Of a stretch of DNA of 64,000 nucleotides, positions 1-9,031 are shown one piece after another; the first letter of the stretch is position 1, and each line of letters opens with the position of its first letter. The notes beneath the pieces are model-generated. The model was not told the origin of the DNA and did no database searches. It saw only the letters and a list, made by a program, of their open reading frames with translations. This stretch comes from Methylosinus trichosporium OB3b (GTDB lineage: Bacteria > Pseudomonadota > Alphaproteobacteria > Rhizobiales > Beijerinckiaceae). The stretch lies in contig NZ_CP023737.1 in the NCBI RefSeq assembly GCF_002752655.1, positions 2,442,001 to 2,506,000 on the forward strand, given 5' to 3'. The position numbers and the translations under genes are program-made.

Positions 1-501
1 AAAATCCTTCGCGCAGTCCTGCAGATGATTGATGATCTGCAGCGCCGCGCAGAGCGCGTCATTGGCGCCATAGGTCGCGGCGCGGTCCTCGCCATGCACG
101 TCGAGCACATAGCGTCCGACCGGCATGGCCGAATAGCGGCAATAATCGAGGAGGTCGTCGAAGTCGCGATAGCGCGTCTGCGTCACGTCGCGGCGGAAGG
201 CCGCGAGCAAATCCTGCGCGTGGCGCGGCTCGAGCGCGCGCTCGGCGAGGATGTCGCGCAGCCGCAGGGCGACGGCGATCGGCTCGCCGCTCCCGAGCAG
301 CGCCGCCTCCATACGGTCGAGCATGGCGAGCTTCTCGTCCGCCGAAAGAGTCGCATGGTCGGAGATGTCGTCCGCGGCGCGGACGAAATCATAGAAGGCG
401 AGGATCGGCGCGCGATGGCGCGGGGCGATGAACACGGAAGCGACGGGAAAATTCTCGTCCCCGTGCCCCTTGCCCGAAGCGGCGGCCGCGATGTCGCTCA
501 T
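1..501 (-). CDS. hpnC: Squalene synthase HpnC, C-terminally truncated by window edge
   Basis: The first 167 codons of an HpnC-type squalene/phytoene synthase family protein are present; the gene runs off the left edge. The N-terminus (MSDIAAAASGKGHGDENFPV) is followed by FYDFVRAADDISDHA, which holds the first Asp-rich prenyl-diphosphate/Mg2+ motif of the family. LLDYCRYSAMPVGRYVLDVH and NHLQDCAKDF follow, both typical of this fold. HpnC acts with HpnD and HpnE to make squalene from farnesyl diphosphate for hopanoid synthesis. The ATG lies 18 nt behind the hpnB stop and has GAGGAC about 9 nt upstream, so the two genes are co-transcribed. The family call is firm; the exact HpnC assignment rests partly on the hpnB neighbour. 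Confidence 0.9.
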   Translation of the reverse strand, partial: MSDIAAAASGKGHGDENFPVASVFIAPRHRAPILAFYDFVRAADDISDHATLSADEKLAMLDRMEAALLGSGEPIAVALRLRDILAERALEPRHAQDLLAAFRRDVTQTRYRDFDDLLDYCRYSAMPVGRYVLDVHGEDRAATYGANDALCAALQIINHLQDCAKDF

Positions 502-519
502 GAAGCCCGTCCTCGCTCG

Positions 520-1671
520 TCACGGCGCCTGATACCGCCCCTTCCAGGCGCCGCCGCGCCCGCGGCCGTGCCGCCAGGCGGACAGCAATGTGAACCACGT
601 ATAGCAGGCGGCGACGAGGGGCAAGGCGAAGGCGCCGATCCGGCTCAACCCATAGAAGCGCAGGGTCGGCATATAGGCCTGCGCCATCAGCAGATAGGCG
701 ACGAGCGCCGGAAAGGCGGAGGCCTCGCGGCCGGAGAAGACGATGAGGGGCGGGGCGAGATAAACGAGCCCCATGCCGGCGACCGCGACGGCGAGGCGCC
801 AGGGCGAATAGCGCAGCTGCGCATAGGCCGAGCGCGTCACCATGCTCTCGATCTCGACATAATTGGCGTAGGGGCGCAGGCTGAAGGCGTCGTCGGTGAG
901 GCCGAGCCAGATCGGGCCTTCCCGCTTCATGAGCTTGCCGAGCGCGCAATCGTCGATCAGCGCGCCGCGGATCTGCGCGAGGCCGCCGGCCCGCTCCAGC
1001 GCGTCGGGCCGCACCAGCATCACGCCGCCGGCCGCCGCCGCCACCCGGCTCTCCGGATCATTGACGCGGGAGAAGGGATAGAGCTTCTGAAAGAAGAAGA
1101 TGAAGGCGGGAACGAACCAGCGCTCAGCGACGCTCTCGCAGCGTAGCTTGACCATCAGAGAGGCGAGCACGGTCCCGCGCGCCTGCGCCCCCGCGACCAG
1201 CCGCTCGAGCAGTTGCGGCCCGAAGCCGATGTCGGCGTCGCAGAAGAGCACATAGTCCGGCCGCTGCGGCAGCGCCATCACATGAGAAAAGCCGCGGTTC
1301 ATCGCCGCCAGCTTGCCGGTCCAGCCCTGCTCGGGCCGGCCCTGCAGCACGGTGAGCCGCTCGGCCGCGCCCTCCCGCTCGGCGACGGCGCGCGCCACTT
1401 CGGCGGTGCCGTCGGAGCTCTCGTCGTCGACCAGAACGACGTCGAGCCGACCGCTGAACTCCTGCCGCAGCAGGGACTGCAGGGCGAAGGCGATGACATC
1501 GGCCTCGTCGCGCGCCGGAACGACGGCGACGACCCTGGCCCCGGCCGGCGCATGGGCGCCGGGCGGGGCGAAGCGTCGGTCATGCTCGGCGAGCCGCCAG
1601 AAGGCGCCGTGACCGATGAGAAGATAGAGCCAGACGAGCAGGCCAGCGCCGGCGAGGAGGGTGAGGATCAT
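520..1671 (-). CDS. hpnB: Hopene-associated glycosyltransferase HpnB
   Basis: A 383-residue membrane-linked family 2 glycosyltransferase. An N-terminal transmembrane helix (MILTLLAGAGLLVWLYLLIG) is followed by a GT-A domain with VVAVVPARDEADVI, the nucleotide-binding VDDESSDGT and the metal-binding DAD in LFCDADIGF. Two or three hydrophobic segments lie near the C-terminus. This order matches the hopene-associated HpnB family, whose members sit beside squalene/hopene genes and are proposed to act on the hopanoid side chain. The open frame extends 28 codons further upstream, but the ATG used here starts exactly at the first membrane helix. It is upstream of hpnC in one operon. Confidence 0.9.
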   Translation of the reverse strand: MILTLLAGAGLLVWLYLLIGHGAFWRLAEHDRRFAPPGAHAPAGARVVAVVPARDEADVIAFALQSLLRQEFSGRLDVVLVDDESSDGTAEVARAVAEREGAAERLTVLQGRPEQGWTGKLAAMNRGFSHVMALPQRPDYVLFCDADIGFGPQLLERLVAGAQARGTVLASLMVKLRCESVAERWFVPAFIFFFQKLYPFSRVNDPESRVAAAAGGVMLVRPDALERAGGLAQIRGALIDDCALGKLMKREGPIWLGLTDDAFSLRPYANYVEIESMVTRSAYAQLRYSPWRLAVAVAGMGLVYLAPPLIVFSGREASAFPALVAYLLMAQAYMPTLRFYGLSRIGAFALPLVAACYTWFTLLSAWRHGRGRGGAWKGRYQAP

Positions 1672-1822
1672 CTCTCGAGAAGCGTCCGGGGAGCGTTCAC
1701 GCGCCGGCCTGCCTGCGAGCAGACAGGGCCGAAGCTCACGGCCAGGGCTTAGCACCGCACAGCCACGCTGGCCAGAGGAGAACCGGGTTCCATCAACAAT
1801 TTCAACCGCCGGGCGCGCTTGC

Positions 1823-3142
1823 TCACGACGCCATGGCCTCGAGATAGCCGGTCGGCCCGCGCTGGGTCATGGCCTCGAACGCGCCGTGACGCCTGCGGAC
1901 GACGTCGAGATCCTCCGGCAGGGCGATCGAGCGGCCGGCCTCGGCGAGCACGAGGTCGGCGTGCCGCCGCAGCGCTGCGAGACGCGCCGCGTCCCGCTCG
2001 CAGGAGGCGACGACGGCGAGCACGTCGAGAATGCGCGCCAGCACCACCGGACTGCGCGCGCCATTCTGGCGGATTTCGTGGAACATGGCGTCGACGAGCC
2101 CGTCGTAATCGATATTGGGCACGACGAGAACCGGCTCGCCCTCGCGCAGGCTGACGCCGCTGCGCAGGCGCAGAGGCGCGAGCTGGCACAGCGCGCCGCC
2201 GAGACGGTCGACGACGCTCACGGCCGTGTGCGGATCGTTGATCGACGGCGACAGCGCCCGGATCGCGACCTCGACCAACTGCCGGGCGGCGAATTCGAGC
2301 TGCGGCGATTCATCGCGCGTGGAGCTCAGCGCCGTCGCCTTGCGGATGGCGGCGGCCGCGCCCTCGACCTCGCGCGTCGCGAGCGCGATCGGCGCGCCCT
2401 GGAACACATATTCCCCCGGACGCACGAGCATGCGCAGAGCGACGCCATGATTGGCGGCCCATTTGGCCAGCCCCCTTTCGTCGAGCTGCTGCAGATAGCC
2501 GCGTCGCGAATCGGCGATCGCGACGGCGTCGCGCCAGAAGCTCGCGGACGGCGGCTCGGGCTGCGGGGCCTCGACCGCCGCGGCTTCGATGGCCGCGCAC
2601 ATATCCTCGCTGACGAGGCCGATGACGGTGTCCACATTGATGCGGCCCGCCATATGCCCGACGAAATAGATGAGCGTGCCGACGCAGATCAGGGCGAGCA
2701 CGAGGCCGACGCCGAGCGCGAGATGCGGAACGAACTCGCTTCCCTCGGCCGAGCGGACCGTGCGCAGCACCGTCAGCGCATAGGCGAATGTGCCGAGGAA
2801 AGCGCCGAGCGTGAACTGATTGCCGCGATCCCGGGTGAAATTGCGCAGCAGGCGCGGCCCCATCTGATTGGCGGCGAGCGAGAGCGCCGCGATGGTGATG
2901 GAGAAGACCGTGCCGGCGACGCTGATAGTGGAGGAGGACACGGCGCCGAGCAGCGTCCTCGCCCCCTCGCCGCCTCCATCATAGATCCAGGCGCTGCGTC
3001 GCAGCCAGTCCGGGAGCGACGCGCTCGCGTCGATGCGCGTGAGCGCCGCCGCGAGAAGGACGCCGGCGATCGTCATCGACGCCGGAAGCAGCCAGAACGC
3101 TTCGCGGAGCGCGACGAGGAGCTTTCGAATCCGAGCCTTCAC
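1823..3142 (-). CDS. DUF2254 family membrane protein
   Basis: A 439-residue protein of the DUF2254 family of inner-membrane proteins of unknown function. The N-terminal part has about four membrane segments, the second containing SISVAGTVFSITIAALSLAA, a region typical of this family. The C-terminal half is soluble and includes RALSPSINDPHTAVSVVDRL, the most conserved DUF2254 stretch. The start is taken as GTG at 3142 because a GGAG motif sits 6-7 nt upstream and the protein then begins at the family N-terminus; the open frame continues upstream without support. It is divergent from kup across about 280 nt that must hold both promoters. Confidence 0.88.
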   Translation of the reverse strand: MKARIRKLLVALREAFWLLPASMTIAGVLLAAALTRIDASASLPDWLRRSAWIYDGGGEGARTLLGAVSSSTISVAGTVFSITIAALSLAANQMGPRLLRNFTRDRGNQFTLGAFLGTFAYALTVLRTVRSAEGSEFVPHLALGVGLVLALICVGTLIYFVGHMAGRINVDTVIGLVSEDMCAAIEAAAVEAPQPEPPSASFWRDAVAIADSRRGYLQQLDERGLAKWAANHGVALRMLVRPGEYVFQGAPIALATREVEGAAAAIRKATALSSTRDESPQLEFAARQLVEVAIRALSPSINDPHTAVSVVDRLGGALCQLAPLRLRSGVSLREGEPVLVVPNIDYDGLVDAMFHEIRQNGARSPVVLARILDVLAVVASCERDAARLAALRRHADLVLAEAGRSIALPEDLDVVRRRHGAFEAMTQRGPTGYLEAMAS

Positions 3143-3424
3143 CTGAAGCTCCGCCTGCGCGGCCTCTTTTGCGGGTAGATAGGGGAGGCCGCCCCGGCTT
3201 CGACCAAAGCCGGCGCCGTTCGGCGCCAGCGGGCGGTCCGCGGTCCGCGGCGGCGAATTTCTCCGGAAACAACCGTCCGCGGCTTCTCTTCGCGCGCCTC
3301 CTGGCGTATATCGCCGCGCCGGCTCGTCGTGGGCGAAGGCGGAAACGTCCGGCGTCGCGGGCGAAGCGGCGGCCTCGCGCCGGAGCCTCGCCGGGCGTCC
3401 TCGACTCATCTCAGGGCCTCGTTC

Positions 3425-5359
3425 ATGGATCCCAAGACCGCGCAGGAGCCGCCGCGCCCGTCGCTTCGCCAAGAGCCGGGCGGTGAGCCCGGGCCGGCCG
3501 AGCCCCGACATCCGGGCCTCGCATCGCTCATCGTCGGGTCGATCGGCGTCGTTTATGGCGACATCGGCACCAGCCCGCTCTACGCGCTGCGCGAGTCGCT
3601 GGCGCACGCCAAGGCCGGGGGGCTGACCGAAGAGGCGGTGGTCGGAACGATCTCGCTGCTCATCTTCGCGCTGATCTTCACCGTCACCCTGAAATATGTG
3701 ATCTTTCTGATGAGGGCCGACAATCGCGGCGAGGGCGGCATCCTCTCGCTGATGGCGCTCGCGCAGAATGCGCTCGGTCGGCGTGCGGCGCCGGTGTTCC
3801 TGCTCGGCGTCGCCGGCGCGGCGCTGTTCTCAGGCGACGCCATCATCACTCCGGCGATCTCGGTTTTATCCGCCGTCGAAGGCCTCGCCGTCGTCGATCC
3901 CCGATTCGGCGAGTTCGTGTTTCCGATCACGCTCGTCATCCTCGTTTCTCTGTTCTGGGCGCAGAGCCATGGCACGGCGCGGGTCGCGGCGCTGTTCGGA
4001 CCGGTGATGGCGCTCTTCTTCGTCGTGATCGGCGCGCTGGGCGCGTCGCACATCGGCGACGCGCCGCATGTGCTGCGCGCCTTCGATCCGCGGCTCGGCT
4101 TCTCGTTCCTTTTGCATCACGGCTGGATCGGCTTCGCCGTGCTCGGCTCCGTGTTCCTGGTCGTGACCGGCGCGGAGGCGCTCTATGCCGACATGGGCCA
4201 TTTCGGCCGCCGGCCGATCCGCGTCGCCTGGACGTTTTTCGTGCTGCCGGCGCTGCTCCTCAACTATCTCGGCCAGGGCGCGCTGATCCTGACCGATCCG
4301 AAGGCGATCGAAAATCCGTTCTTCCTTCTCGCTCCTGAGTGGGGGCTGCTGCCGCTCGTCATTCTGTCGACGCTGGCCACGGTGATCGCGAGCCAGGCGG
4401 TCATCACCGGCGCCTTCTCGCTCGTGAGGCAGGCGATCCAGCTCGGGCTGCTGCCGCGCCTCGAGATCACTCATACGTCGGAGACGCAGGAAGGGCAGAT
4501 CTACATCGGCCGCGTCAACCGGCTGCTGCTGATCGGCGTGCTGATTCTCGTCGTCATGTTCAAGAACTCGAGCGCGCTCGCCTCGGCCTATGGAATCGCC
4601 GTCACCGGCACGATGGTGACGACGACCGCGCTCGCTTTCATCGTCGTTTGGCGAAAATGGCGCTGGCCGCTATGGGCGGCCTCGCTGTTCATTTTCGCCT
4701 TCCTCACCGTCGATCTCGCCTTTCTCGCCGCCAATCTGATGAAGGTCGTCGACGGCGGCTGGGTTCCGCTGCTTCTCGGCGGCTGCTCGATGGTGGTGAT
4801 GTGGACCTGGGTGCGCGGCACGGCGCTGCTCTCGGAGAAGACGCATCGCGACTCCATTCCGATTCTCGAGCTCATCGCCATGCTGGAGAAATCCAAGCCG
4901 ACGCGCGTGCCCGGAACGGCGATCTTCCTGACCAGCGATCCCGATGTCGCGCCCACCGCGCTGATGCACAATCTCAAGCACAACAAGGTGCTGCACGAGC
5001 GCGTTCTGGTCATCTGCGTCAATACGGAGGACACGCCGCGCGTCGCTGCGGAAAAGCGCTTCGAGATCGAGAAGCTCTCGCACGACTTCACCCGCGCGAC
5101 GCTGCATTACGGCTATATGGAGAGCCCGCGCGTTCCGGCGGCGCTCGCCGCCATGCGCAAGGCGGGAGTCAAATACGACATCATGACGACCTCCTTCTTC
5201 CTCGGCCGGCGCTCGATCAAGGAGAGCCCGAGCTCGGAAATGCCGCCCTGGCAGGACAAGCTCTATGTCGCCTTGACGCGGCAATCAGCCAACGCCACCG
5301 ACTTCTTCTCGATCCCGACCGACCGCGTCGTCGAGCTCGGCGCGCAAGTGACGATCTGA
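3425..5359 (+). CDS. kup: Low-affinity potassium transport protein Kup
   Basis: A 644-residue KUP/HAK family K+:H+ symporter in the inner membrane. The signature VVYGDIGTSPLYALRESL lies near residue 45 and GEGGILSLMALAQ near residue 100. About twelve membrane helices follow, then a cytosolic C-terminal domain (from near residue 480) ending in the family's conserved LYVALTRQSANATDFFSIP. Length matches the family. The ATG at 3425 is preferred over an earlier in-frame start because the extra 32 residues are low-complexity Arg/Gly sequence. A roughly 25-residue Pro-rich cytosolic head precedes the first helix. Confidence 0.95.
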   Translation: MDPKTAQEPPRPSLRQEPGGEPGPAEPRHPGLASLIVGSIGVVYGDIGTSPLYALRESLAHAKAGGLTEEAVVGTISLLIFALIFTVTLKYVIFLMRADNRGEGGILSLMALAQNALGRRAAPVFLLGVAGAALFSGDAIITPAISVLSAVEGLAVVDPRFGEFVFPITLVILVSLFWAQSHGTARVAALFGPVMALFFVVIGALGASHIGDAPHVLRAFDPRLGFSFLLHHGWIGFAVLGSVFLVVTGAEALYADMGHFGRRPIRVAWTFFVLPALLLNYLGQGALILTDPKAIENPFFLLAPEWGLLPLVILSTLATVIASQAVITGAFSLVRQAIQLGLLPRLEITHTSETQEGQIYIGRVNRLLLIGVLILVVMFKNSSALASAYGIAVTGTMVTTTALAFIVVWRKWRWPLWAASLFIFAFLTVDLAFLAANLMKVVDGGWVPLLLGGCSMVVMWTWVRGTALLSEKTHRDSIPILELIAMLEKSKPTRVPGTAIFLTSDPDVAPTALMHNLKHNKVLHERVLVICVNTEDTPRVAAEKRFEIEKLSHDFTRATLHYGYMESPRVPAALAAMRKAGVKYDIMTTSFFLGRRSIKESPSSEMPPWQDKLYVALTRQSANATDFFSIPTDRVVELGAQVTI

Positions 5360-5488
5360 CCCGACCTTCGAGCGGCGGCGCTCGCGTCTACGTGGTTTCC
5401 CCGATTTGCCATCATCTGGCGCGTCTCCGACAATCGCGGCGCGGAAAGTCGCGTGCGCGTCGGCCGTCGCCGACCAGGAGGGTGTCCG

Positions 5489-5920
5489 ATGGCCAATCTG
5501 AACTTCGATGATTTTCGCGAGCTCGGAAAATTTCAGCTCGAAGCCATGAATTCGGCCGCGAGCACGACGACGAGGGGCCTCAAGGCGATCGCCGCCGAAG
5601 CGACCGATTATTCCAAGCAGTCGCTCGACAACAGCCGCGCCTATTTCGAGAAGCTGCTGCGCGTGCAGAAGATCGACGACGTGGTCGAGCTGCAATCCGA
5701 ATTCTGCCGCGCCGCCTATGGCGACTTCTTCGCGCGCGCCTCGCGCGTCGGCGAGCTGTGCTCCAATCTCGCCAAGGAAGCTTTCGTCAATGCGCAGACG
5801 ACGGGCGAGAGCGCGACCAAGGCCGCCACGGAGGCGACGACCAAGGCGCTCTCGGGGCTCGGCGAGCAGACCGAGCAATTCGTCTCGAAGGCGCAGCAGG
5901 CCGCCGGCGGTCAGCGCTGA
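5489..5920 (+). CDS. Phasin family protein
   Basis: A 143-residue amphipathic helical protein of the phasin family, which coats polyhydroxyalkanoate granules in the cytoplasm. It starts MANLNFDDFRELGKFQLEAM behind an AGGAGGG ribosome site about 6 nt upstream. The central stretch (YFEKLLRVQKIDDVVELQSE) followed by helical Ala/Thr-rich sequence is characteristic of the small alphaproteobacterial phasins. No PHA synthase lies in the window. The last 10 nt overlap the 3' end of the convergent Crp/Fnr gene. Confidence 0.88.
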   Translation: MANLNFDDFRELGKFQLEAMNSAASTTTRGLKAIAAEATDYSKQSLDNSRAYFEKLLRVQKIDDVVELQSEFCRAAYGDFFARASRVGELCSNLAKEAFVNAQTTGESATKAATEATTKALSGLGEQTEQFVSKAQQAAGGQR

Positions 5921-6630
5921 GCGCCCGCCCGCAAGGCCGCGCGGTCGAGAATATCGACGTCACGCGGCGCGGGCAGGCGAATCGCGCCGCGCCGCTCGAG
6001 CGCGGCCAGCGAACGGCTCACCGTCTCCGGCGCCAGCGCCAGAAAATCGCCGATGTCGCAGCGTGAGACCGGCAGCGTCACGCGGCGGCTCTGGATTTCG
6101 CTTCGCTCGCAACTGGGCTGGCCGCAGGCGCGCTGGCGCTCCTCGAGCGCGAGCAGAAAGGCGCCGACTTTCTCCACCGCATTGACGCGCCCGAGCAGCG
6201 CGATCTGCGTCTCCAACCGCGCGATGGCGGCGAAAGCGATCTCGCGAATGATGCGCGCGGCCTGCGGATCGGCGTCGGCGAGCGCCTCGACCTCGCGGCG
6301 CGGATAGCGCAGCACGACGCTGCCGTCGACCAGCGCCTCGATCGTCGAGCCGGCGCGGGCGTCGCCGTCAAAACCGAAGAAATCGCCTGGGAACAGCAGA
6401 TCGACGATGCGCCGCCGCCCATCGGCGCTGAGCGCGCAGCGGCGCGCGGCGCCGGCGGACATACGATAGAGAAAGCGCGCGCCGCGGTCGTCGCACAGGG
6501 TTTCGCCGCGGCGGCGGCGCAGCGGCGTCGCCAGCGCGTCCATTCCGGCCATCCCATCCACCCCGCCGAGCGCGTTCATTCTGGCGAGCGCGCTCTGCGG
6601 CTCGCGAAGCGGGACGGCGCACGGCTTCAT
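5911..6630 (-). CDS. Crp/Fnr family transcriptional regulator
   Basis: A 239-residue CRP/FNR-type regulator. A cyclic-nucleotide-binding-like beta barrel (residues about 30-150, with LLFPGDFFGFDGDARAGS) is followed by a dimer helix and a C-terminal winged helix with CDIGDFLALAPETVSRSLAA as recognition region. Only one Cys (C4) lies near the N-terminus, so the four-Cys FNR iron-sulfur cluster is absent; it looks closer to FixK-like members. The ATG has GAGGAGAAGG upstream. The 3' end overlaps the convergent phasin gene by 10 nt. Regulon and signal cannot be told from sequence. Confidence 0.9.
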   Translation of the reverse strand: MKPCAVPLREPQSALARMNALGGVDGMAGMDALATPLRRRRGETLCDDRGARFLYRMSAGAARRCALSADGRRRIVDLLFPGDFFGFDGDARAGSTIEALVDGSVVLRYPRREVEALADADPQAARIIREIAFAAIARLETQIALLGRVNAVEKVGAFLLALEERQRACGQPSCERSEIQSRRVTLPVSRCDIGDFLALAPETVSRSLAALERRGAIRLPAPRDVDILDRAALRAGAQR

Positions 6631-6650
6631 CGGAGCCTTCTCCTCGATCG

Positions 6651-6680
6651 CGTTTCGCCCTCGAGTTCTAGGGCGAAACG
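6651..6680. terminator. Perfect 11-bp inverted repeat between two minus-strand genes
   Basis: CGTTTCGCCCT and AGGGCGAAACG form an 11-bp perfect stem around an 8-nt loop. The hairpin lies just downstream of the secreted-protein gene (stop at 6717) and 21 nt upstream of the Crp/Fnr start at 6630. No U-run follows, so it may be a Rho-aided terminator. It could equally be an operator in front of the regulator gene. Confidence 0.5.
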
Positions 6681-6716
6681 GTCGCGGAAAAAGGGGCGGC
6701 GCGCCGGCGCGCGTCG

Positions 6717-7310
6717 TCAGTCGCCGAAGACGCGGCCGATGAGCGCGCCGGGATTCCACCAGTCGGAGGATTTCTCCGCATCCACGACGCCCTTGCCGCC
6801 CGCCACCTTCTCGCGGAAAGCGGCCGGCGGCTCGGTGAGGAAGGCGCGGGTCGAGGATTGGCCGGCGGCGCGCGTCTTCGGGGCGGAGCCGCCGCCGAGC
6901 AGAGGATCGTCCGCCTCAGTGGCGACGGTGCAATGACCATCGGAAGCCGCGGCGAGGCATTTCGTCGCCTTCTGGCCCGGCTCGCCCTGCTTGGCCTGCG
7001 GCACCGGGGTCTCGCCGCCCCGACGGCGCGCGGCCTCCTGCTCCACCGGCCAGGAATCGGGCCGCGTCGATTCGCCCGCCTGCGGCTCGGGCAATGTGCG
7101 CCCGGCGCCCGGCGGCAGCACCAGCTTGGAGCGCTCGCGATAGACGATTTTCTCGTTGTTGTCCTCGCCCGCGCCGAACAGCGAGAGCACGGAGGTGAGG
7201 GTCGATGTGTCGTCCAAGGCGCGCGCCGGCGCGCTCGCCGAAAGGGCCAGAAGCGCAATGGCCGCAGCTGCGCTCGCCGACGCCCGGTCCGCCTTCGTCG
7301 CCCGTCTCAT
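6717..7310 (-). CDS. Secreted hypothetical protein
   Basis: A 197-residue protein with a clear signal peptide (basic MRRATKADR, hydrophobic Ala/Leu core, likely cleavage after ASAPARA). The mature part is low-complexity and polar, with one Cys pair (KCLAAASDGHC), and ends DWWNPGALIGRVFGD. I do not recognise a family. An ATG 15 nt further upstream overlaps the ribosome site itself: GGAGG sits 8 nt before the chosen ATG, which decides the start. It is divergent from the amidase gene. Confidence 0.75.
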   Translation of the reverse strand: MRRATKADRASASAAAAIALLALSASAPARALDDTSTLTSVLSLFGAGEDNNEKIVYRERSKLVLPPGAGRTLPEPQAGESTRPDSWPVEQEAARRRGGETPVPQAKQGEPGQKATKCLAAASDGHCTVATEADDPLLGGGSAPKTRAAGQSSTRAFLTEPPAAFREKVAGGKGVVDAEKSSDWWNPGALIGRVFGD

Positions 7311-7520
7311 CGTCTCGACCTCCATCGCTCGCGGCCCCGCGCCCGCGCTTTGTCCGCGCCGTTCAGTTACGGCCCCTTTCCCGGCATTTTAGAGGCGCCG
7401 CCCGCGGCTCGCCACAGCAATCTCGCCCGGCTCGCGGTCTCGCGCCTAACGAGCTGTTAACCGAGACGCAGCAGATAGAAATCTCTCTCGCCCGCAGGCG
7501 CGGGCCGCGCCATATTGGCG

Positions 7521-8867
7521 ATGGGAGCGATCGGGGCGCGACGAATGGGTGGGACGCGAAGGACGAAGGCCGATCCGCCGCGCGGCGAGGCGCGGCGTTG
7601 GAGCGCCCGCGCGGCCGCCGTCCTCCTCGGCCTGCTGACGGCCGCTCCCGCCGCCGCGGGCCCGGCCTCTGAGCAACCGGGCGCAACGGGAAAGCCCGCC
7701 GCGATCGAGGCCATTGCGGCGCGGCTCGAGCAGAAGAACGGCCGCGCGCGGCTCATCTTCGAGACCTCGGCCGCGGTCGCCGCCACCGCCTTTGCGGTCG
7801 CCGACCCGCCGCGCATCGTCGTCGATCTGCCCGAGATCGCCTTTCGCATCGACCCCGGCGTCGGCCAGGGCGCCGCCTCGCGCCGGCACGAGCCCGCCGG
7901 CCTGGTGCGGTCTTTCCGTTTCGGCCAATTCGCGCCCGGCCGCTCGCGCATCGTCGTCGATCTCGCCCGGCCGGCGGCGATCGTGCGGGCCGAGAGCGAG
8001 GGAAGCCAGAATGCGCCGCGCCTCGTCATCGAGCTCGAGGCGACCGACGAGGCGCGCTTCGCCGCCGCCGCGGCGCGCGCTCGGCCGGCCGCGCCGGTCG
8101 AGACGGCCGCGCCCCCGGCCCGGCCCGACGACAAGCCGGTGCTCGTCATCGATCCGGGACATGGCGGCGTCGACGTCGGCGCCACCGGCGCGCATGGCGA
8201 GCAGGAAAAGACCATCGTCCTCGATTTCGCCCGCGCGCTAAAGGCGAAGCTCGAAGCGACGGGCAGGCTGCGGGTCGTGCTGACGCGCGAGGACGACGTC
8301 TTCGTCGCGCTCGACGAGCGCGTGCGGGCGGCGCGCGGCGCGGGCGCCGAGCTGTTTCTCTCGATCCACGCCGATACGCTGGGCGAGACCAGCGTCGAAG
8401 GCGCCACCGTCTACACGGTCTCGGCCCGCGCCTCGGATGCGGCCGCCGCCAAGACTGCGGAGAAGGAAAATCTCGCCGACCGCGCCGCAGGCCTCGCCGC
8501 CGCGCCGGAGGAGGAGGCGGCCGGCCTCGGCGACATTCTCTATGATCTCGCGCGTCGCGAAACCCGGGCCTACAGTCGCGTCTTCGCCCGCACGCTGATC
8601 GCCTATTGGCGGACATTCGGCCATCTGAACAAGAACCCCGACCGCTCGGCCGGCTTCGTGGTGCTCAAGGCCTTCGACACGCCCTCCGCTCTGCTCGAGC
8701 TCGGCTATCTGTCGAGCGAGCACGATCTCGCGCGGCTGACCTCGGCCGAATGGCGCGAGCGCGCCGCCGATTCGACCGCGCAGGCGATCGACCGCTATTT
8801 CGCCGAGCGCGGCGCGCCCAAGACCGAGCCTGCCCAGGAGGTCGCGGCGAGCGCGCGCCCACAATAA
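7521..8867 (+). CDS. N-acetylmuramoyl-L-alanine amidase (AmiC type, AMIN + Amidase_3)
   Basis: A periplasmic zinc amidase of about 448 residues that cleaves the amide between MurNAc and L-Ala during septal splitting. A twin-Arg-containing N-terminus and hydrophobic signal (AAAVLLGLLTAAPAAA) precede an AMIN domain (about 45-160). The Amidase_3 domain begins at VLVIDPGHGGVDVGATG. Visible catalytic features are the zinc His of DPGHGG, the second His of LFLSIHADTL and the catalytic Glu of SALLELGYLSSEHD. The start is uncertain: ATG codons at 7521 and 7545 and a TTG at 7515 are all in frame, none with a strong ribosome site. It precedes PBP1A, a common pairing in alphaproteobacteria. Confidence 0.92.
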   Translation: MGAIGARRMGGTRRTKADPPRGEARRWSARAAAVLLGLLTAAPAAAGPASEQPGATGKPAAIEAIAARLEQKNGRARLIFETSAAVAATAFAVADPPRIVVDLPEIAFRIDPGVGQGAASRRHEPAGLVRSFRFGQFAPGRSRIVVDLARPAAIVRAESEGSQNAPRLVIELEATDEARFAAAAARARPAAPVETAAPPARPDDKPVLVIDPGHGGVDVGATGAHGEQEKTIVLDFARALKAKLEATGRLRVVLTREDDVFVALDERVRAARGAGAELFLSIHADTLGETSVEGATVYTVSARASDAAAAKTAEKENLADRAAGLAAAPEEEAAGLGDILYDLARRETRAYSRVFARTLIAYWRTFGHLNKNPDRSAGFVVLKAFDTPSALLELGYLSSEHDLARLTSAEWRERAADSTAQAIDRYFAERGAPKTEPAQEVAASARPQ

Positions 8868-9031
8868 AACATAAAACGCGCCGATAAGCCGCGACGGCGG
8901 CCGACTGCGCGGCGATTCGCCGAATGGCTTGCCGCGGCGGCGAAATATGCACTACACGGGACGCCGACGGCGCGGCGCGCGCCAGATGATGTGGCGCCAG
9001 TTCCTCGAAGCTCCTCGAAGGATGAACATTC